64,000 bases of DNA from Clostridium kluyveri. Its GTDB lineage: Bacteria > Bacillota > Clostridia > Clostridiales > Clostridiaceae. Location of the stretch: the NCBI RefSeq assembly GCF_001902295.1, contig NZ_CP018335.1:3782001-3846000 (forward strand), given 5' to 3'. The notes under the pieces were generated by a model. It ran no database searches, was not told the DNA's origin, and saw only the letters and a list, made by a program, of their open reading frames with translations. Positions 16,962-26,900 of the stretch are shown in pieces. Each line of letters starts with the position of its first letter. Position 1 is the stretch's first letter. The translations under genes were made by a program, and so were the position numbers.

Positions 16962-18288
16962 CTAACTTACATGTTCTTTTCTGCAACTTTCAGACATATT
17001 TGCCTGTGTTAATACTTTTGCCATTACCGGTACTACACTATTTCCTATTCTTGCAACCCTTTTACTTATTGGATACCTTTTACCAGTATAATCATGATCA
17101 ATGATATAATTTTCCGGAAAACCTTGACCTAATTTTAATTCTTCAGGTTTTAACATCCTAAACCATATATCAATTAATTGATATTGCTCTCCTTTAATCA
17201 CAACCGTTACAAGTCCAAATCTATCTTTAGTAACTATAGTACCTATAGGCCCACTCACCCTTTGCCCTATCCCATTTCCATAATACTTGATTAGAAAGGC
17301 CGAAATTAAACCGAAATGTCCAGGACTTGTTGTAATGGTGTGTATGGGTTCATTTACTGCCTGTCCAGTACCACTCTTATAAAATTTAGTGATAAATGCA
17401 GTAACTAATCCATATCGGTTGCTTGTGTCAATAGTCTTTATTGGTTCATTCAAGCTCTGACCTCTTACATATTCTTTTTTTGTTTCACCATGATATTGGA
17501 TAAGGAATGATGATGCTATATCATCTGGTAAAAAGTAAGGGTTATCATCATTAATAATGAATTTTTCAATTCCTCTTGCAATTCGGTTAAGTGTTTTTTC
17601 CTTTAATGGCTTTTCCCTTGTAAATATGGAACTTCCTAAGTCATTCCAGTCAATACATTTTGATATTGGTTCCCACTTTTTAAGTCCATTTACACCAAGT
17701 TTATTATGTGTGGGTTCCGGCCAAATAATATTTTTTCCATCACGCCTAAATACTGCATACCATCTATTCCTTGTTGTTGGTGCCCCATAATCAGCAGCTA
17801 TCAACTCCCTACTGTCAAATTCATAACCTAATCCTTTCATTGCACTAATGAATTTCTTATAATCTTCCCCTTTACGTTCTTTTATAGGATGTCCCTCATT
17901 ATCAAGAGGACCCCATTTTTTGAATTTCTTCGACATTTTCCATTAGGATAACATCTGGCAAAATTTTTCTCGCATGTTTGTATACTGCCCATGGCAATAT
18001 TCTTAATCCTTTTATCTTGGGTTGCCCGCCTTTTGCTTTTGAATGACTTGTACAGTCTGGGGAAGCCCACATAAGTGAAACATGACGACCTTTTGTATAT
18101 TTAAGCATGTCAACCTTGAATATATCTTCTGTAATGTGCATAGTCTCTGGATGGTTAGTTTTATGCATTAATATAGCATCAGGATCATGATTTACTGCTA
18201 AATCAATCGGTCTCCCCATTGCCATTTCAATTCCCGTAGATGCTCCACCTCCACCTGCAAAAATATCAATTATAAGTCCTTTATTCAT
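16962..18288 (-). pseudogene. C5 DNA cytosine methyltransferase, split by a one-base frameshift
   Basis: The N-terminal part starts MNKGLIIDIFAGGGGAS (SAM-binding motif I; GGAGG upstream) and includes WASPDCTSHSKAKGG, the catalytic Cys motif in the PDC form used by a phage branch of the family, and ILMENVEE (motif VI). The frame then breaks near 17925 and resumes as KKWGPLDNEGHP in another frame, through YGAPTTRNRWYAV (motif VIII) to the end GNSVVPVMA (motif X). One extra A in an A-run explains the break. If the break is real, only a truncated inactive protein results; if a sequence error, an intact enzyme of about 442 residues protects phage DNA. Confidence 0.85.
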
Positions 18289-18391
18289 TGTTTTAACCTC
18301 CACGTCTGGAGGCATGGCCATGCATTTTATCTAGAATTACTCCGATTTTTATTTTTTATTTACTTCACAATAATTTCAGATTATGTCACAA

Positions 18392-18996
18392 CTAATATCC
18401 TATAATAGTTTCAGTTCTGTCCATAAAACCACAATCTAATAAATATTTGCAGAATTCTTCAGGTGTGGGGTCTTCACTATCATGTTCCCCTAATACATTA
18501 ATCAAATCATGAAAATTTGACAACGCGCTCCAAGCATCACTGAATATATTCAATTCAGGAACTATTTTTCCACTTAGATTTATCCAATCCACTGTCATTT
18601 CACCGGTTGTACCTCCTTGGGAGGAATACAACCCAAAAATTACTCTATCTACATAATCTGAATTCCTTAAACAAACCTCTCCATACCATGCTCTTGATAA
18701 TTGAGTAAAACCTTTAATCATGCCTTCGTTTTTATTTTCCATCATCCTATCTCCTACCACATCAGCCCCAACCTCTGCACAAGCCTCACAGCCCCTATCA
18801 ACCAACTTTTTATTGTGCCTGTGAAATCCCTGAACTATGTCAAAATTCTCTCTAAAAAGCTTGGCCAAGATTCCTATACCTACTTGAATAACGTCCAGTA
18901 CCTCTTCCATTATCTTTTTCTTATCTCCAGAGGAGAGAGCTTCACACAACTCTCCTGCTCCTCTAAAACTTTATCCTTCCAATCTTCCCAAGTCAT
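18392..18996 (-). pseudogene. MazG-like protein joined to a phage protein, frameshift near the start
   Basis: A start MTWEDWKDKVLEEQ (ATG at 18996) matches the usual beginning of phage MazG-like proteins but the frame breaks after 14-15 codons near 18955; the remainder GELCEALSSGDKKKIMEEVLDVIQ, quoted here only as LCEALSSGDKKKIMEE, continues in another frame. Loss of one G in GAGGAGGCAGG-like sequence explains it. After RGCEA the frame runs without stop into MIKGFTQLSRAWYGEV, which in similar phages looks like a separate gene; an AGGAG site before ATGATGGAAAAT at about residue 68 supports an independent start there. MazG proteins hydrolyse NTPs. Confidence 0.6.
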
Positions 18997-19075
18997 TGTA
19001 CGATTGTCTATTTTATTCCTTTCGGTCTATCAATTTCTAAGCACCATTAGTTTTAGTTTCAATGTGTTCACCTTC

Positions 19076-20227
19076 CTAATCAACTTCTGTTTCCAAATTA
19101 AATCCATCTATAACCATGTCCTCTTTAAGTTCTATAAGTAAGCACTTCTTTCCCGATTTAACATATACCACCTGTTTTACAGTACTCAAATCCCTGGGAC
19201 TTATGGTTATATTGGTACTCTCATTTTCTATCTTTATAGACTTGCTTCCAAAATCAGGTATTACATTTCTGACCTTAAATTCATAATCCCCTCCACACAC
19301 TTCTTCAAAAGCACTTTTAACTATTCCTGTGTTTTCAACTCCACTTTCCCTTAACACTCTGGTTACTTCATTTATATCCAAAATAGGCTCTTCTTCTCCC
19401 TCATCTTGAAATTTTTCATTTATCCTTTCGTATATATCCTGAACTATATCAGGTTTTATTTTTCCCCCTAATGAGATCCCTAAAATGGCATTAAAATTCT
19501 CCTTTTCTTCCAAAGCTGTGGGTTTAATATTGCATTCCAATACTTTTTCTACGAAAACATTGTTCATCTTCTTTGATTTTGAAGAATAATAAATTATTTT
19601 ATTTACATCTACATATTCAGATGTAAAGCTTGGAAACATGAATCCTTCCACAGGAGAATTTAAGTTTATAACCATATCTAATGCAGAATTAGGTTTAAAT
19701 TTCATCTCCGTATAATCAAACTTCAGCATCTTTTTAGGTATTTCCACTTTATTTACACTACACAATATAACTTCTATGGCTTGTACATATTCCTCTAAAG
19801 AATCTTTTTTTCTCTTACCATCACTGTAATATTCTGCCTTTGTAAAACTTATAACCACATCCGTATCATAATTATAGTTTTGAGAAATTTTATCCACTAT
19901 CTTATCTGCATATTCACTTATTCTTTCCTTTGAATTTAAAGCAGCATATAATACATGCTGAGTATTTTCTTCTGATTCTTCCTCATTTATATTTTTAAAA
20001 TCCAACTCAAATATTTTAGAATCCAAAGTTCCTGTAAGCACTTTTTTAAAGTTATTTAAATAAAGCTCTCTCTTTTCTACTTCCATCATTTCAAAATATT
20101 CCAGTTCTCCTGTTATTATTTCACCGTTATCCTTTTTCAGGTAAACACTATAGATTTCCTTAACTTTAAGCATATAGCTTCCCAACTTAAATTCTTTTCT
20201 TATATCCGATAAATCCTTTTTATTCAC
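19076..20227 (-). CDS. DUF4317-like protein
   Basis: A 383-residue protein beginning at a GTG with AAGGAGGT upstream: MNKKDLSDIRKEFKLGSYML. This opening, the TGELEYFEMMEVEKRELY segment and VISFTKAEYYSDGKRKK around residue 125 match the DUF4317 family found in Firmicutes and some of their phages. No catalytic role is known. Located between DUF1064 nuclease-like and MazG-like genes, so probably in nucleic-acid or nucleotide metabolism of the phage, but that is position only. Confidence 0.75.
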   Translation of the reverse strand: MNKKDLSDIRKEFKLGSYMLKVKEIYSVYLKKDNGEIITGELEYFEMMEVEKRELYLNNFKKVLTGTLDSKIFELDFKNINEEESEENTQHVLYAALNSKERISEYADKIVDKISQNYNYDTDVVISFTKAEYYSDGKRKKDSLEEYVQAIEVILCSVNKVEIPKKMLKFDYTEMKFKPNSALDMVINLNSPVEGFMFPSFTSEYVDVNKIIYYSSKSKKMNNVFVEKVLECNIKPTALEEKENFNAILGISLGGKIKPDIVQDIYERINEKFQDEGEEEPILDINEVTRVLRESGVENTGIVKSAFEEVCGGDYEFKVRNVIPDFGSKSIKIENESTNITISPRDLSTVKQVVYVKSGKKCLLIELKEDMVIDGFNLETEVD

Positions 20228-20231
20228 AAAC

Positions 20232-20633
20232 TTATACCTCCTTCAATATTTTCAGTTCTACCTCTGGATACCTCAATTTAAACTGCTTGTACGTCCTCTT
20301 CCATTGTGCTGACTCATAACCTTTGGTATCCTCAACACTGTAGGTACCATCCTTATTCAAAACCAGAAAATCAGCAGTATAAGTTATAGCTCTTTCTTCT
20401 CCTTTACCTTCCTGAAGAATAAACTCCGGCTGCAATATAAATCCTGCGATTTCCCCAGCATAGAATAAAAGTTTTAACTGGCAGTATCTCTTCATTTCCA
20501 GCTGACTCCTGAAATACATTCCATCATGCCATGCACCCTTATTCCTGTATTTCTGCTTCTTTACTTTTGGTTTCTCTACCTTCTGACCTCTCTTTTTGAG
20601 GTATTCCTGGTATTGTTCCTCTGTCCAGTTCAT
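20232..20633 (-). CDS. DUF1064 nuclease-like phage protein
   Basis: This 133-residue protein has the DUF1064 signature: YRSQLEMKRY-type motif (here FRSQLEMKRYCQLKLL), FILQPEFIL, TYTADFLVLNKDG and YSVEDTKGYES. The D...ExTK-like pattern (ADFLV, VEDTKG) agrees with a PD-(D/E)xK nuclease core; relatives are proposed as Holliday junction resolvases or T7 endonuclease I-like enzymes. It neighbours replication and recombination genes. Confidence 0.85.
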   Translation of the reverse strand: MNWTEEQYQEYLKKRGQKVEKPKVKKQKYRNKGAWHDGMYFRSQLEMKRYCQLKLLFYAGEIAGFILQPEFILQEGKGEERAITYTADFLVLNKDGTYSVEDTKGYESAQWKRTYKQFKLRYPEVELKILKEV

Positions 20634-20703
20634 CCATCTTCATTCCTATCTGATTACCAAATTTTATGGGTTTGGCTCCTCTTATGATTTTTAAACTACT
20701 CAT
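20539..20703 (-). CDS. Possible small gene overlapping the DUF1064 gene
   Basis: A 54-codon frame starts MSSLKIIRGAKPIKFGNQIG. Its ATG overlaps the TGA of the upstream 90-residue gene (ATGA), suggesting coupling, and it fills the gap before DUF1064, then overlaps that gene by 95 bases in another frame. The first 25 codons are more protein-like than the rest. It may be real or just a leader that couples translation. Confidence 0.35.
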   Translation of the reverse strand: MSSLKIIRGAKPIKFGNQIGMKMDELDRGTIPGIPQKERSEGRETKSKEAEIQE

Positions 20704-20969
20704 GCCTTGGCTACTTCCTTAAGCTCCCTAAGTTCTGCAATAAAATCATCAATATCCTTGAAATCTACTGGTATGGTATTAATATAAGATTTTTGCCTTA
20801 AAAGAAATCCACCCTCTTGAATTTCATAACTCATTACCTTACCTTGGAGTAATGCTATTTTCAGTCTTTTCCCAGACTTTTCATTAATATCTTTCGCCGG
20901 CTCTTCGCAGTCCTTCGTCGGTTTATCCGCCGGCTTCGCTGGCTTATCGTCTGTTTTCTTGCTTTCCAT
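20700..20969 (-). CDS. Phage hypothetical protein with Lys/Pro repeats
   Basis: About 89 residues. The N-terminal part has DKPAKPADKPTKD-like low complexity, the C-terminal half is ordered (LKIALLQGKVMSYEIQEGGF, IPVDFKDIDDFIAELREL). Start assigned to ATG 20969 (MESKKTDD); a TTG 12 bases upstream is possible. No family recognised. The low-complexity linker is typical of a small accessory protein attached to a partner. Confidence 0.5.
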   Translation of the reverse strand: MESKKTDDKPAKPADKPTKDCEEPAKDINEKSGKRLKIALLQGKVMSYEIQEGGFLLRQKSYINTIPVDFKDIDDFIAELRELKEVAKA

Positions 20970-21033
20970 GTTTGCCGCCAATCCATTTTATGTTGCTTAA
21001 ATTCTTAAGTTTCACATTATTCCTCCTTACTTT

Positions 21034-21903
21034 CTAACTGTTTAGTATATCTCTGAGCATCTGGGTTTTTCTAATCCCATTCTTTATCCGTATACTTGAA
21101 CCTGTATTTTCAATAGGGGAACACATGTCATGGATTAATCTATCTGCAGTTCTGCCAATATCATATTCACAGTCCCTGTCATATCTCCTCTTAAGTTGAT
21201 TCATTGACAAATTTGATGTTATAATTAATGGTTTTTTCTTCCTGTACCTTGAATCCAATATTTGATACATGGTAGCTCTGGACCAATCCGTATTATTTTC
21301 AACTCCTATATCGTCAATAATCACCAAATCTGCGTTATCCAAGCAATTGAGTATGTTCTGCACTCCTTCATCACCGTAGCTTCTGAAACTGCTCTTTATC
21401 CTCTCCAAAATTCCAATAGCAGAAACACAAACCACAGGTATAAACTGTTTTATAAGTGTATTAGCAATACACCCCGATAAAAATGTTTTTCCGTTACCTG
21501 GCTTTCCGTAAATAAGCAGGCCTACGTTTTCTTTCAAGGCTTTTTCTTTGAAACATTTCACATACTTTATTCCTAGTTCATACATGCTCTCATTGCCCAA
21601 AGTATGGTCCCAGCTTTCAAAGGTGAACTCCCTAAACTCCCTGGTCATTAAGCTGTTATTAAATATTCTCTCAAGCCTAATCTGCTTTTCTCTGGCTTGA
21701 GATATACGCTCGTTTTCTTCAAAGGCTTCTTTTTTACACTTACACATCCTTGGGACTATATAATTTCTCCCCATTAGCCTGACCACTTTTCCTGTAGGTT
21801 CACCACAAACAGGACAATTGTCTAGTTCTGTTTCAGAAGTGGAAACCAATCCCGGAGCTGTCGATCCCCTTTTCTGTATTTTCTTGTTTTGGGTCTCTAT
21901 CAT
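21034..21903 (-). CDS. DnaC-like helicase loader ATPase
   Basis: About 289 residues from ATG 21903 (MIETQNKKIQKRG; GGGGG upstream). An N-terminal zinc-binding segment (CPVCGEPTG ... CKCKKEAF) is followed by the AAA+ core: Walker A IYGKPGNGKTF at about residue 130, Walker B DLVIIDDIGVE, sensor 1 PLIITSNLS and an arginine finger region RTADRLI. It loads the replicative helicase onto the phage origin. It overlaps the upstream initiator gene by 71 bases. Confidence 0.9.
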   Translation of the reverse strand: MIETQNKKIQKRGSTAPGLVSTSETELDNCPVCGEPTGKVVRLMGRNYIVPRMCKCKKEAFEENERISQAREKQIRLERIFNNSLMTREFREFTFESWDHTLGNESMYELGIKYVKCFKEKALKENVGLLIYGKPGNGKTFLSGCIANTLIKQFIPVVCVSAIGILERIKSSFRSYGDEGVQNILNCLDNADLVIIDDIGVENNTDWSRATMYQILDSRYRKKKPLIITSNLSMNQLKRRYDRDCEYDIGRTADRLIHDMCSPIENTGSSIRIKNGIRKTQMLRDILNS

Positions 21904-22651
21904 GACTTTTACCCCCATTCTTGATATTTTCACGTTTCCATAAATCTTTTATAATGCCTATGCAGTAGCAAAAAGAGTTTATTTTATCATTCTCAGTATC
22001 TGGCTTGAATCTATCAAAGGCTTGATCTATACCTCTTAGAACTGTATTGAGGGACAGCACCTCATTACAAATCTTCTGGGCGGCTTCTAGTTCACGAGGT
22101 TTTAAATTCAGATCCAGCTTTCCTGATTTTTGGCAAAAATATTTTAATGCTATTTCCCATGGCTCTTTTTCAGTAGTAGTAATATTATTATCTTTATTAT
22201 CATTATTGTTTGTCTCTGTTTGTAATCCATTATCATTCTGTTTGTAATCTGTTTGTAATCCATTATCGTTCTGGTTATCGGCGGAACTCGTTGATATATC
22301 TTCATTTAAACCGTTCTGATTTTGGTACTCTTCATAATTCACTACTGTAATCATAGTTTTTCTTTTATCAGTTGATAATTTTATCATTTCTTCGGTAGCA
22401 AGGAGCTTTAAAAACCTTCTAGTTTTTTCTGTACCCCACCCCCATCTTTCCATTAATTTTTTTTGTGACGTTATAAAACTTCCTCTTTTTACATTTATTA
22501 ATTCACTACCAAGTAAAGTTTTCTTATCCTTATGGTTGGCTGACAGGAGAAGGTCAATCCAAGCCTGGCCTTTAGAAAAAGGCTTCTCTTGCCATAACCA
22601 ACTGTATTGAATTTTTCTGTGTACACTTATCCATCCTTTGCCTTCTCCCAT
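21833..22651 (-). CDS. Phage replication initiator, DnaD-like
   Basis: This 272-residue protein begins MGEGKGWISVHRKIQYSWLW with the winged-helix N-terminal replisome-organiser domain (KPFSKGQAWIDLLLSANH; RWGWGTEKTRRFL), then an Asn/Gln-rich linker containing a repeat of QNDNGLQT, then a helical C-terminal region (WEIALKYFCQKSGKLDL). The layout matches phage DnaD/DnaB-like initiators which act with the downstream DnaC-like loader. The repeat in the linker might mark the DNA origin, as phage origins often lie inside initiator genes. Confidence 0.85.
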   Translation of the reverse strand: MGEGKGWISVHRKIQYSWLWQEKPFSKGQAWIDLLLSANHKDKKTLLGSELINVKRGSFITSQKKLMERWGWGTEKTRRFLKLLATEEMIKLSTDKRKTMITVVNYEEYQNQNGLNEDISTSSADNQNDNGLQTDYKQNDNGLQTETNNNDNKDNNITTTEKEPWEIALKYFCQKSGKLDLNLKPRELEAAQKICNEVLSLNTVLRGIDQAFDRFKPDTENDKINSFCYCIGIIKDLWKRENIKNGGKSHDRDPKQENTEKGIDSSGIGFHF

Positions 22652-22664
22652 AATCCAATACTCC

Positions 22665-23389
22665 TTAAAATAAATCTATCTTCAAACCTTTATCCGCAAT
22701 ATAGGTAGGCTTTCCTGTAAGCCTCTCTATCTCTTCTTGAAACTGTGCAGCATTACTATTGCTATCACTAAGATGTAAAAGCACAATATCTTTAACCTGA
22801 CTTAAATCAGTGACCTTTAAAAATTCTTTTACATTCTCCAGGCTAAAATGAGATTTCAAAAGCCTGTTCCTAAGTACAGGATGTATTAATCCTCTTTCAA
22901 AGTTTTCATTTACAATATCCATACTGTAGTTGCACTCAATCATAATGTGATTAAGTCCTGTAAAGTTATACTGGCAGTAGTAACTATCTGTAATGAAGAG
23001 CAGCTTGCCCATATCACTATGTTGTATAAGGAACCCTAAAGGCTCTATTGCATCATGTTCAGTTTCGAATGGAAGTACAGTAAAATCCCCTATAGAAACC
23101 TGATTTTCAGATTCAATTACTTGTGCTCTATAATCCCCAGCATCTACTGCCTTCAATGTTCCACTGCTGCTGTAAACATCTATTCCGTTACTGATAAACT
23201 CCTTTATGGCCTTACTATGATCCTTATGCTCATGTGTTACCAGGCACCCTACAACATTCATCAAATTAAAATCTAGTCCTTTTAAAATAGTCTTATAGGG
23301 CAATCCACATTCAAGTATCAAAGTCTCATCTCTATTCTGGAGCAGATAGCAGTTTCCACTGCTACCACTCCCTAAAACTGTAAGTTCAT
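22665..23389 (-). pseudogene. Phage MBL-fold metallohydrolase, one-base frameshift at the start
   Basis: The body has beta-lactamase-fold motifs: LTVLGSGSSGNCYLLQ, VTHEHKDHSKAI (HxHxDH-like, here HEHKDH), and LLFITDSYY. The best start, ATG 23389 with a weak purine site, reads two codons and then falls out of frame: ATGAACTTACAG would be MKLTV if one A were restored. The remaining frame has a TTG at 23321 as a late start, which would delete the first beta strand. This protein is often found beside RecT in Gram-positive phages; its function is unclear. The break may be a sequence error. Confidence 0.7.
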
Positions 23390-23404
23390 CAAAATCCTGG
23401 CCTT

Positions 23405-24297
23405 CTATTTCAGTCTGTTCTGTGAATTGGATTTGTTTTCTTCCACCTTCTCAGGCTCCACATCAATTACATTCTGCTTATCCGTTTTCTCCTCAGAAGC
23501 CTTTATATCTATAGACTTTTTATTTGCCTTATCCTTTATTTCTTCCTTAACTTCATATTCAACATTACCTACCATACTTTCTTCATCATAGGTCTTATCC
23601 GTATTGTTAAAAGCTTCAATCAAAAGGTCACTGTCGTCAGAAGTATTTGCATACATCTTGCAAGCCTGTTTATCACCGATTTCTTTGCCATTTCATCAGT
23701 AAAATTATTATGGGCTGTAGATTTTCCACTTTTATAGGCAATACCCTGTCCCCATGCTTTTCTAATCTGGTCGATATTCATTACCTCTGCATGGATGGGA
23801 CCATTCTCTCCTATTACTACAGCAAAGGCACCTTTGATTTTATTTGTATCTATATTTTCAAACTTAGGATTGAATTTACTGATTTTTAAAGTTGCTGTAT
23901 CTAAATCATAGGTCTGCTCAAATTCATCACCTTCATATATACAATAGGCTTTAATGTCCTTAACACCTTTCAACCTTTTGGTTACTGCTACTGTTCCCAT
24001 GTAACTACGCATAATGCAGTTGATTTCCGTAAACTACAAATAGCATTGTTTTTTAGCGGTGAGTCCCTGCAGCACATATCATAAGAACCTATAATTGAAT
24101 TTTTGTACATACTTCCAATGCAGGTTTATGTCCTTTTCTTACTTCTTGAAGTTGAACCATGCACTGTTTAGGGCATTGCAACTGAATAATTAGGCGGAAA
24201 ACTATTCATTATTTTTTCTAAGCTCCCCTATTTTTTCCGTTATCTGATTTAAGGGCATCTTCTTTGGCTAGTGTTATTGCAGTACTTTTATTTCCAT
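23405..24297 (-). pseudogene. RecT single-strand annealing protein, multiply frameshifted
   Basis: Pieces in different frames together read as a RecT protein of about 300 residues: start NKSTAITLAKEDALKSD, then LRKNNE, NYSV, CYF, the long piece MRSYMGTVAVTKRLKGVKDIK ... IRKAWGQG ... SVINR (23620-24012), and the tail ANTSDDSDLLIEAF with an acidic end (23405-23656). RecT anneals single strands during phage recombination. Each break can be explained by loss of one base from a run of two or more identical bases, for example GGG to GG before the tail. See the finding on this pattern. Confidence 0.85.
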
Positions 24298-26266
24298 TTA
24301 TCACCTTCCTTTAACTTAACTTGCCAGTGTTTTTCCTCCGCAAGTTCACCATTTTCAATCCTTAAAGATTTATCTTTACTGCTTACAACTAAATTCACTA
24401 CCTGGCTTTCCACATCTATAAGCTTGTGGTGCTTTCCCTGTTGTCTATAAATATTGGTGCATTAATTCCATAGTGCTGAGACAGGGTGTTTATAATATCT
24501 ATACCGCATTAATCCTTGCGCCTGAATTTAAGTTTCGTAGAAAGGAACCATCTACAAGGGTTCACAGCCCTCTTCAATCCTCCGTTAACTGTTTAAAGAA
24601 CCTAAACTTAACATATTTGAATTTGAATTGATACTTGATTCCATAAGTTCAACCTTGGTTTTTATAAATTCATCACCAGGAACTCTTGTTTCTCTAAATT
24701 AGCAATCTGCTGGACTTAGTCTTTTTCTTGTTTAAAGTTCTCAATCCTGCATTTGTCTTATCATTCATTTCCCTGTATCCCAGCTTGTAGTTGACCTCCT
24801 CAAGTTCTTTTTCTATACTTCTTTTCTCTCCTTAGTTCTCTTATCTGGGTATCCGTTCACTGGTTTTGAAAGTTCCGTTTCAAGTTCTTCCACATGTTTT
24901 AATATTCCCTGGTATTCCTTGTTACTATCAAGGTCTATATTTATTTCAAAATTGTCCATTTCAGATTGACGTTTATCTTTTTCATTATTGAATTTTTCCA
25001 GAGAATCCATAGCATTTTTCAGGGCGCATCATTCTTTATATCTCTCTTTATACTTTTAAGTTCATTAGATTTTTCTAACCTTGGGCCTTATCTTCTTGTA
25101 ATTGTCGCTTATTCTGTTTAAATTACCCTCCATCTCTTGCCTGTGACTCTCCACATCTTCTTCATCAAAAGGTCTTTGGCAGAAAGGACAAATCTTTGCA
25201 TCTTCTGGAAGTTCAAAAACTTTTCATCTTCCTCATACCATTTGTCCTTAAATTCTTAACTTCTACTTCTAAGTTGCTGGCTATTTTAAGGTTGTTGTTT
25301 TTCTCCATTTCAAGGGATTTAATATCAAACTTAAGCTGGCTATTTCCCATTTAAACTGGTTATGTCCTGGGCTATTTTATCTTTCCACTTTCGGCCTTTT
25401 CAACTTCCTCATGTTCAATATCCTTAAGTTTGGATTTAAGTCCATAAAGCTTGTCTTTTTTCATAAATAGTTCATCATCAAGTTTTGTTTTATCAAGGAG
25501 CTGCTCCTCCACACTCTTCATTCCTGCAACTATTCCACGCTTTCTGAACTTCAGGGCTTCAAAGTCAACATCTTCTTCTTTTATACTTTTTCTAAGTTCG
25601 TCAACTCTAGGAGGTATTGACTCCTTGTCCTTTATAAGCTTTTTTCTTGATGCATTTATGCTTTTTTTAAGTTCATCTATATCCTTGTTTACGAGAAGTT
25701 CTTCCAGAGGTTTCAATTTTCCCTTTGAATCAATGACATTCTGGTCTGTAATTTCACCTATCATTCCCATGAGTATATTTTTTCTTTCCTGCCATGTCAT
25801 TTTAGTTGAGAAATGCATTGGATTTGTCAGGAGCTTAAATATATCCTCCTGGATGATTTCATTTATTTTTTCTTATACTCTTTCTCTTTCTTAGGTACAT
25901 CATCAATATAATAAGAAGTAGTGGCACCCTGAAACTCTGATTCAGTTTTTCCTTTGGTTTAACCCACTTTTCTTTCAAGAGCTTCCTTAACACTGTGTTT
26001 ATACCATTTATCTCAAGTACTGCTTCCACTTCCGTATCAACCATATGAACTACTTTATTATTTTCATCAAGTGGCTGCACATCAAACTTGCTTATGTCCT
26101 GGCTATCCTTGTTAAACAAAAGCCATGTAAAGGCATCAAATATCGTAGTCTTTCCTGTAGCATTGTCCCCATAGACGTTGGTTATTTTGTCAAAGTTTAT
26201 GTCAAGCTCTTTTATTCCCTTGAAACTTCTAAGATGCAGTTCTTTTAAAACTATTGTTTTACTCAT
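24288..26266 (-). pseudogene. Rad50/SbcC-like AAA ATPase, multiply frameshifted
   Basis: The start MSKTIVLKELHLRSFKGIKEL leads to Walker A YGDNATGKTTIFDAF. Other pieces: ILMGMIGEITDQNV with a coiled coil (25372-25818), a zinc-hook-like ICPFCQRPFDEED near 25180, a second coiled coil (24813-25010), and the C-terminal APIFIDNRES Walker B region and DVESQVVNLVVSS. Together they span a gene of about 660 codons, typical partner of RecT in Gram-positive phages. At least six breaks lie in homopolymer runs. As written no full-length protein can be made. Confidence 0.85.
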
Positions 26267-26349
26267 GTTCTACCTCCTTGATATTTTTCTATAAAAGTTA
26301 TTCCCATAAATACTAATGCTACATAGTATATAAAGAAATCAAATATCAT
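26263..26349 (-). CDS. Tiny membrane peptide (28 aa)
   Basis: A frame MIFDFFIYYVALVFMGITFIE... begins 9 bases after AGGAGAG and its TGA overlaps the ATG of the ATPase gene; the AAGGAGG used by that gene lies inside this frame. It may be a translated leader coupling to the ATPase. One hydrophobic span. Real existence uncertain. Confidence 0.4.
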   Translation of the reverse strand: MIFDFFIYYVALVFMGITFIEKYQGGRT

Positions 26350-26417
26350 AATCTCTCTCCTATTTGATTTTTCCCCCATTCTGCGGTAGAATGGGGATAA
26401 CGAAGTTTTAATTTTGT

Positions 26418-26440
26418 GCCCTTTGGCGAGGGCGTTTTTT
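26418..26440 (+). terminator. GC-rich hairpin with T-tract
   Basis: GCCCT/AGGGC stem with loop TTGGCG, followed by GTTTTTT on the plus strand; just upstream another inverted repeat CCCCATTCT/AGAATGGGG lies at 26374-26396. On the minus strand (the direction of the genes here) the run would precede the stem, so the direction of action is unclear. Confidence 0.4.
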
Positions 26441-26744
26441 ATTTCTCTGGCATTTGGTAAACATACCGACCTTGTGCATACATTTTTTCATTGTGAGATT
26501 TATACACTTTGTCATACTCCAAAACGTTGATATTTTCTTGTATATCATCCAGCACCTCAATAGCTCTTTTTTTAGATTCATATTCGCCTAAGCTATCATA
26601 ATCTGCGAAAGTACCAAGTTCAGCATCTGATATTTCTGAAACATAGTTAACTATTTCAAATTTCTTTCTGTAGGCATTGGGTGAAAGTATTAATATCCTT
26701 TTTGCCTCTACAAGAAACAATTTGTCCTGGCTTCTAATCCACAT
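26439..26744 (-). CDS. Conserved phage hypothetical protein (101 aa)
   Basis: Begins MWIRSQDKLFLVEAKRILI and has SLGEYESKKRAIEVLDDIQENI before a Tyr-rich end (GRYVYQMPEK). Proteins with the opening MWIRSQD and the ExSKxRAxEVLD segment are common among small early genes of Clostridial phages. Likely one small beta domain. No function known. Confidence 0.65.
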   Translation of the reverse strand: MWIRSQDKLFLVEAKRILILSPNAYRKKFEIVNYVSEISDAELGTFADYDSLGEYESKKRAIEVLDDIQENINVLEYDKVYKSHNEKMYAQGRYVYQMPEK

Positions 26745-26747
26745 CTC

Positions 26748-26888
26748 CTATCCCTCCACAAATATTTTTACTTCCTCAACTGTTAGTTCATCAATGCTCT
26801 TGAAAGTCTCCCCAGATACCGGATCATAAAGCTCTCCGTTGTTATCCAGTTTGCACTCTCTAAGCTTCTTTACTGTAAGTGCATCCAT
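26748..26888 (-). CDS. Small phage protein (46 aa)
   Basis: Starts MDALTVKKLRECKLDNNGELY, followed by DPVSGETFKSIDELTVEEV. Sits four bases upstream of the preceding gene's start and within the tightly packed early operon, with GGGGGTGAAT upstream. No family recognised. Confidence 0.55.
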   Translation of the reverse strand: MDALTVKKLRECKLDNNGELYDPVSGETFKSIDELTVEEVKIFVEG

Positions 26889-26900
26889 GTTATTCACCCC

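Noticed and set aside
21034..21903. Extended start of the DnaC-like gene (MKISRMGVKV...)
   Set aside because: No ribosome site for the upstream start and it would lengthen the overlap with the initiator gene; ATG 21903 has GGGGG upstream.
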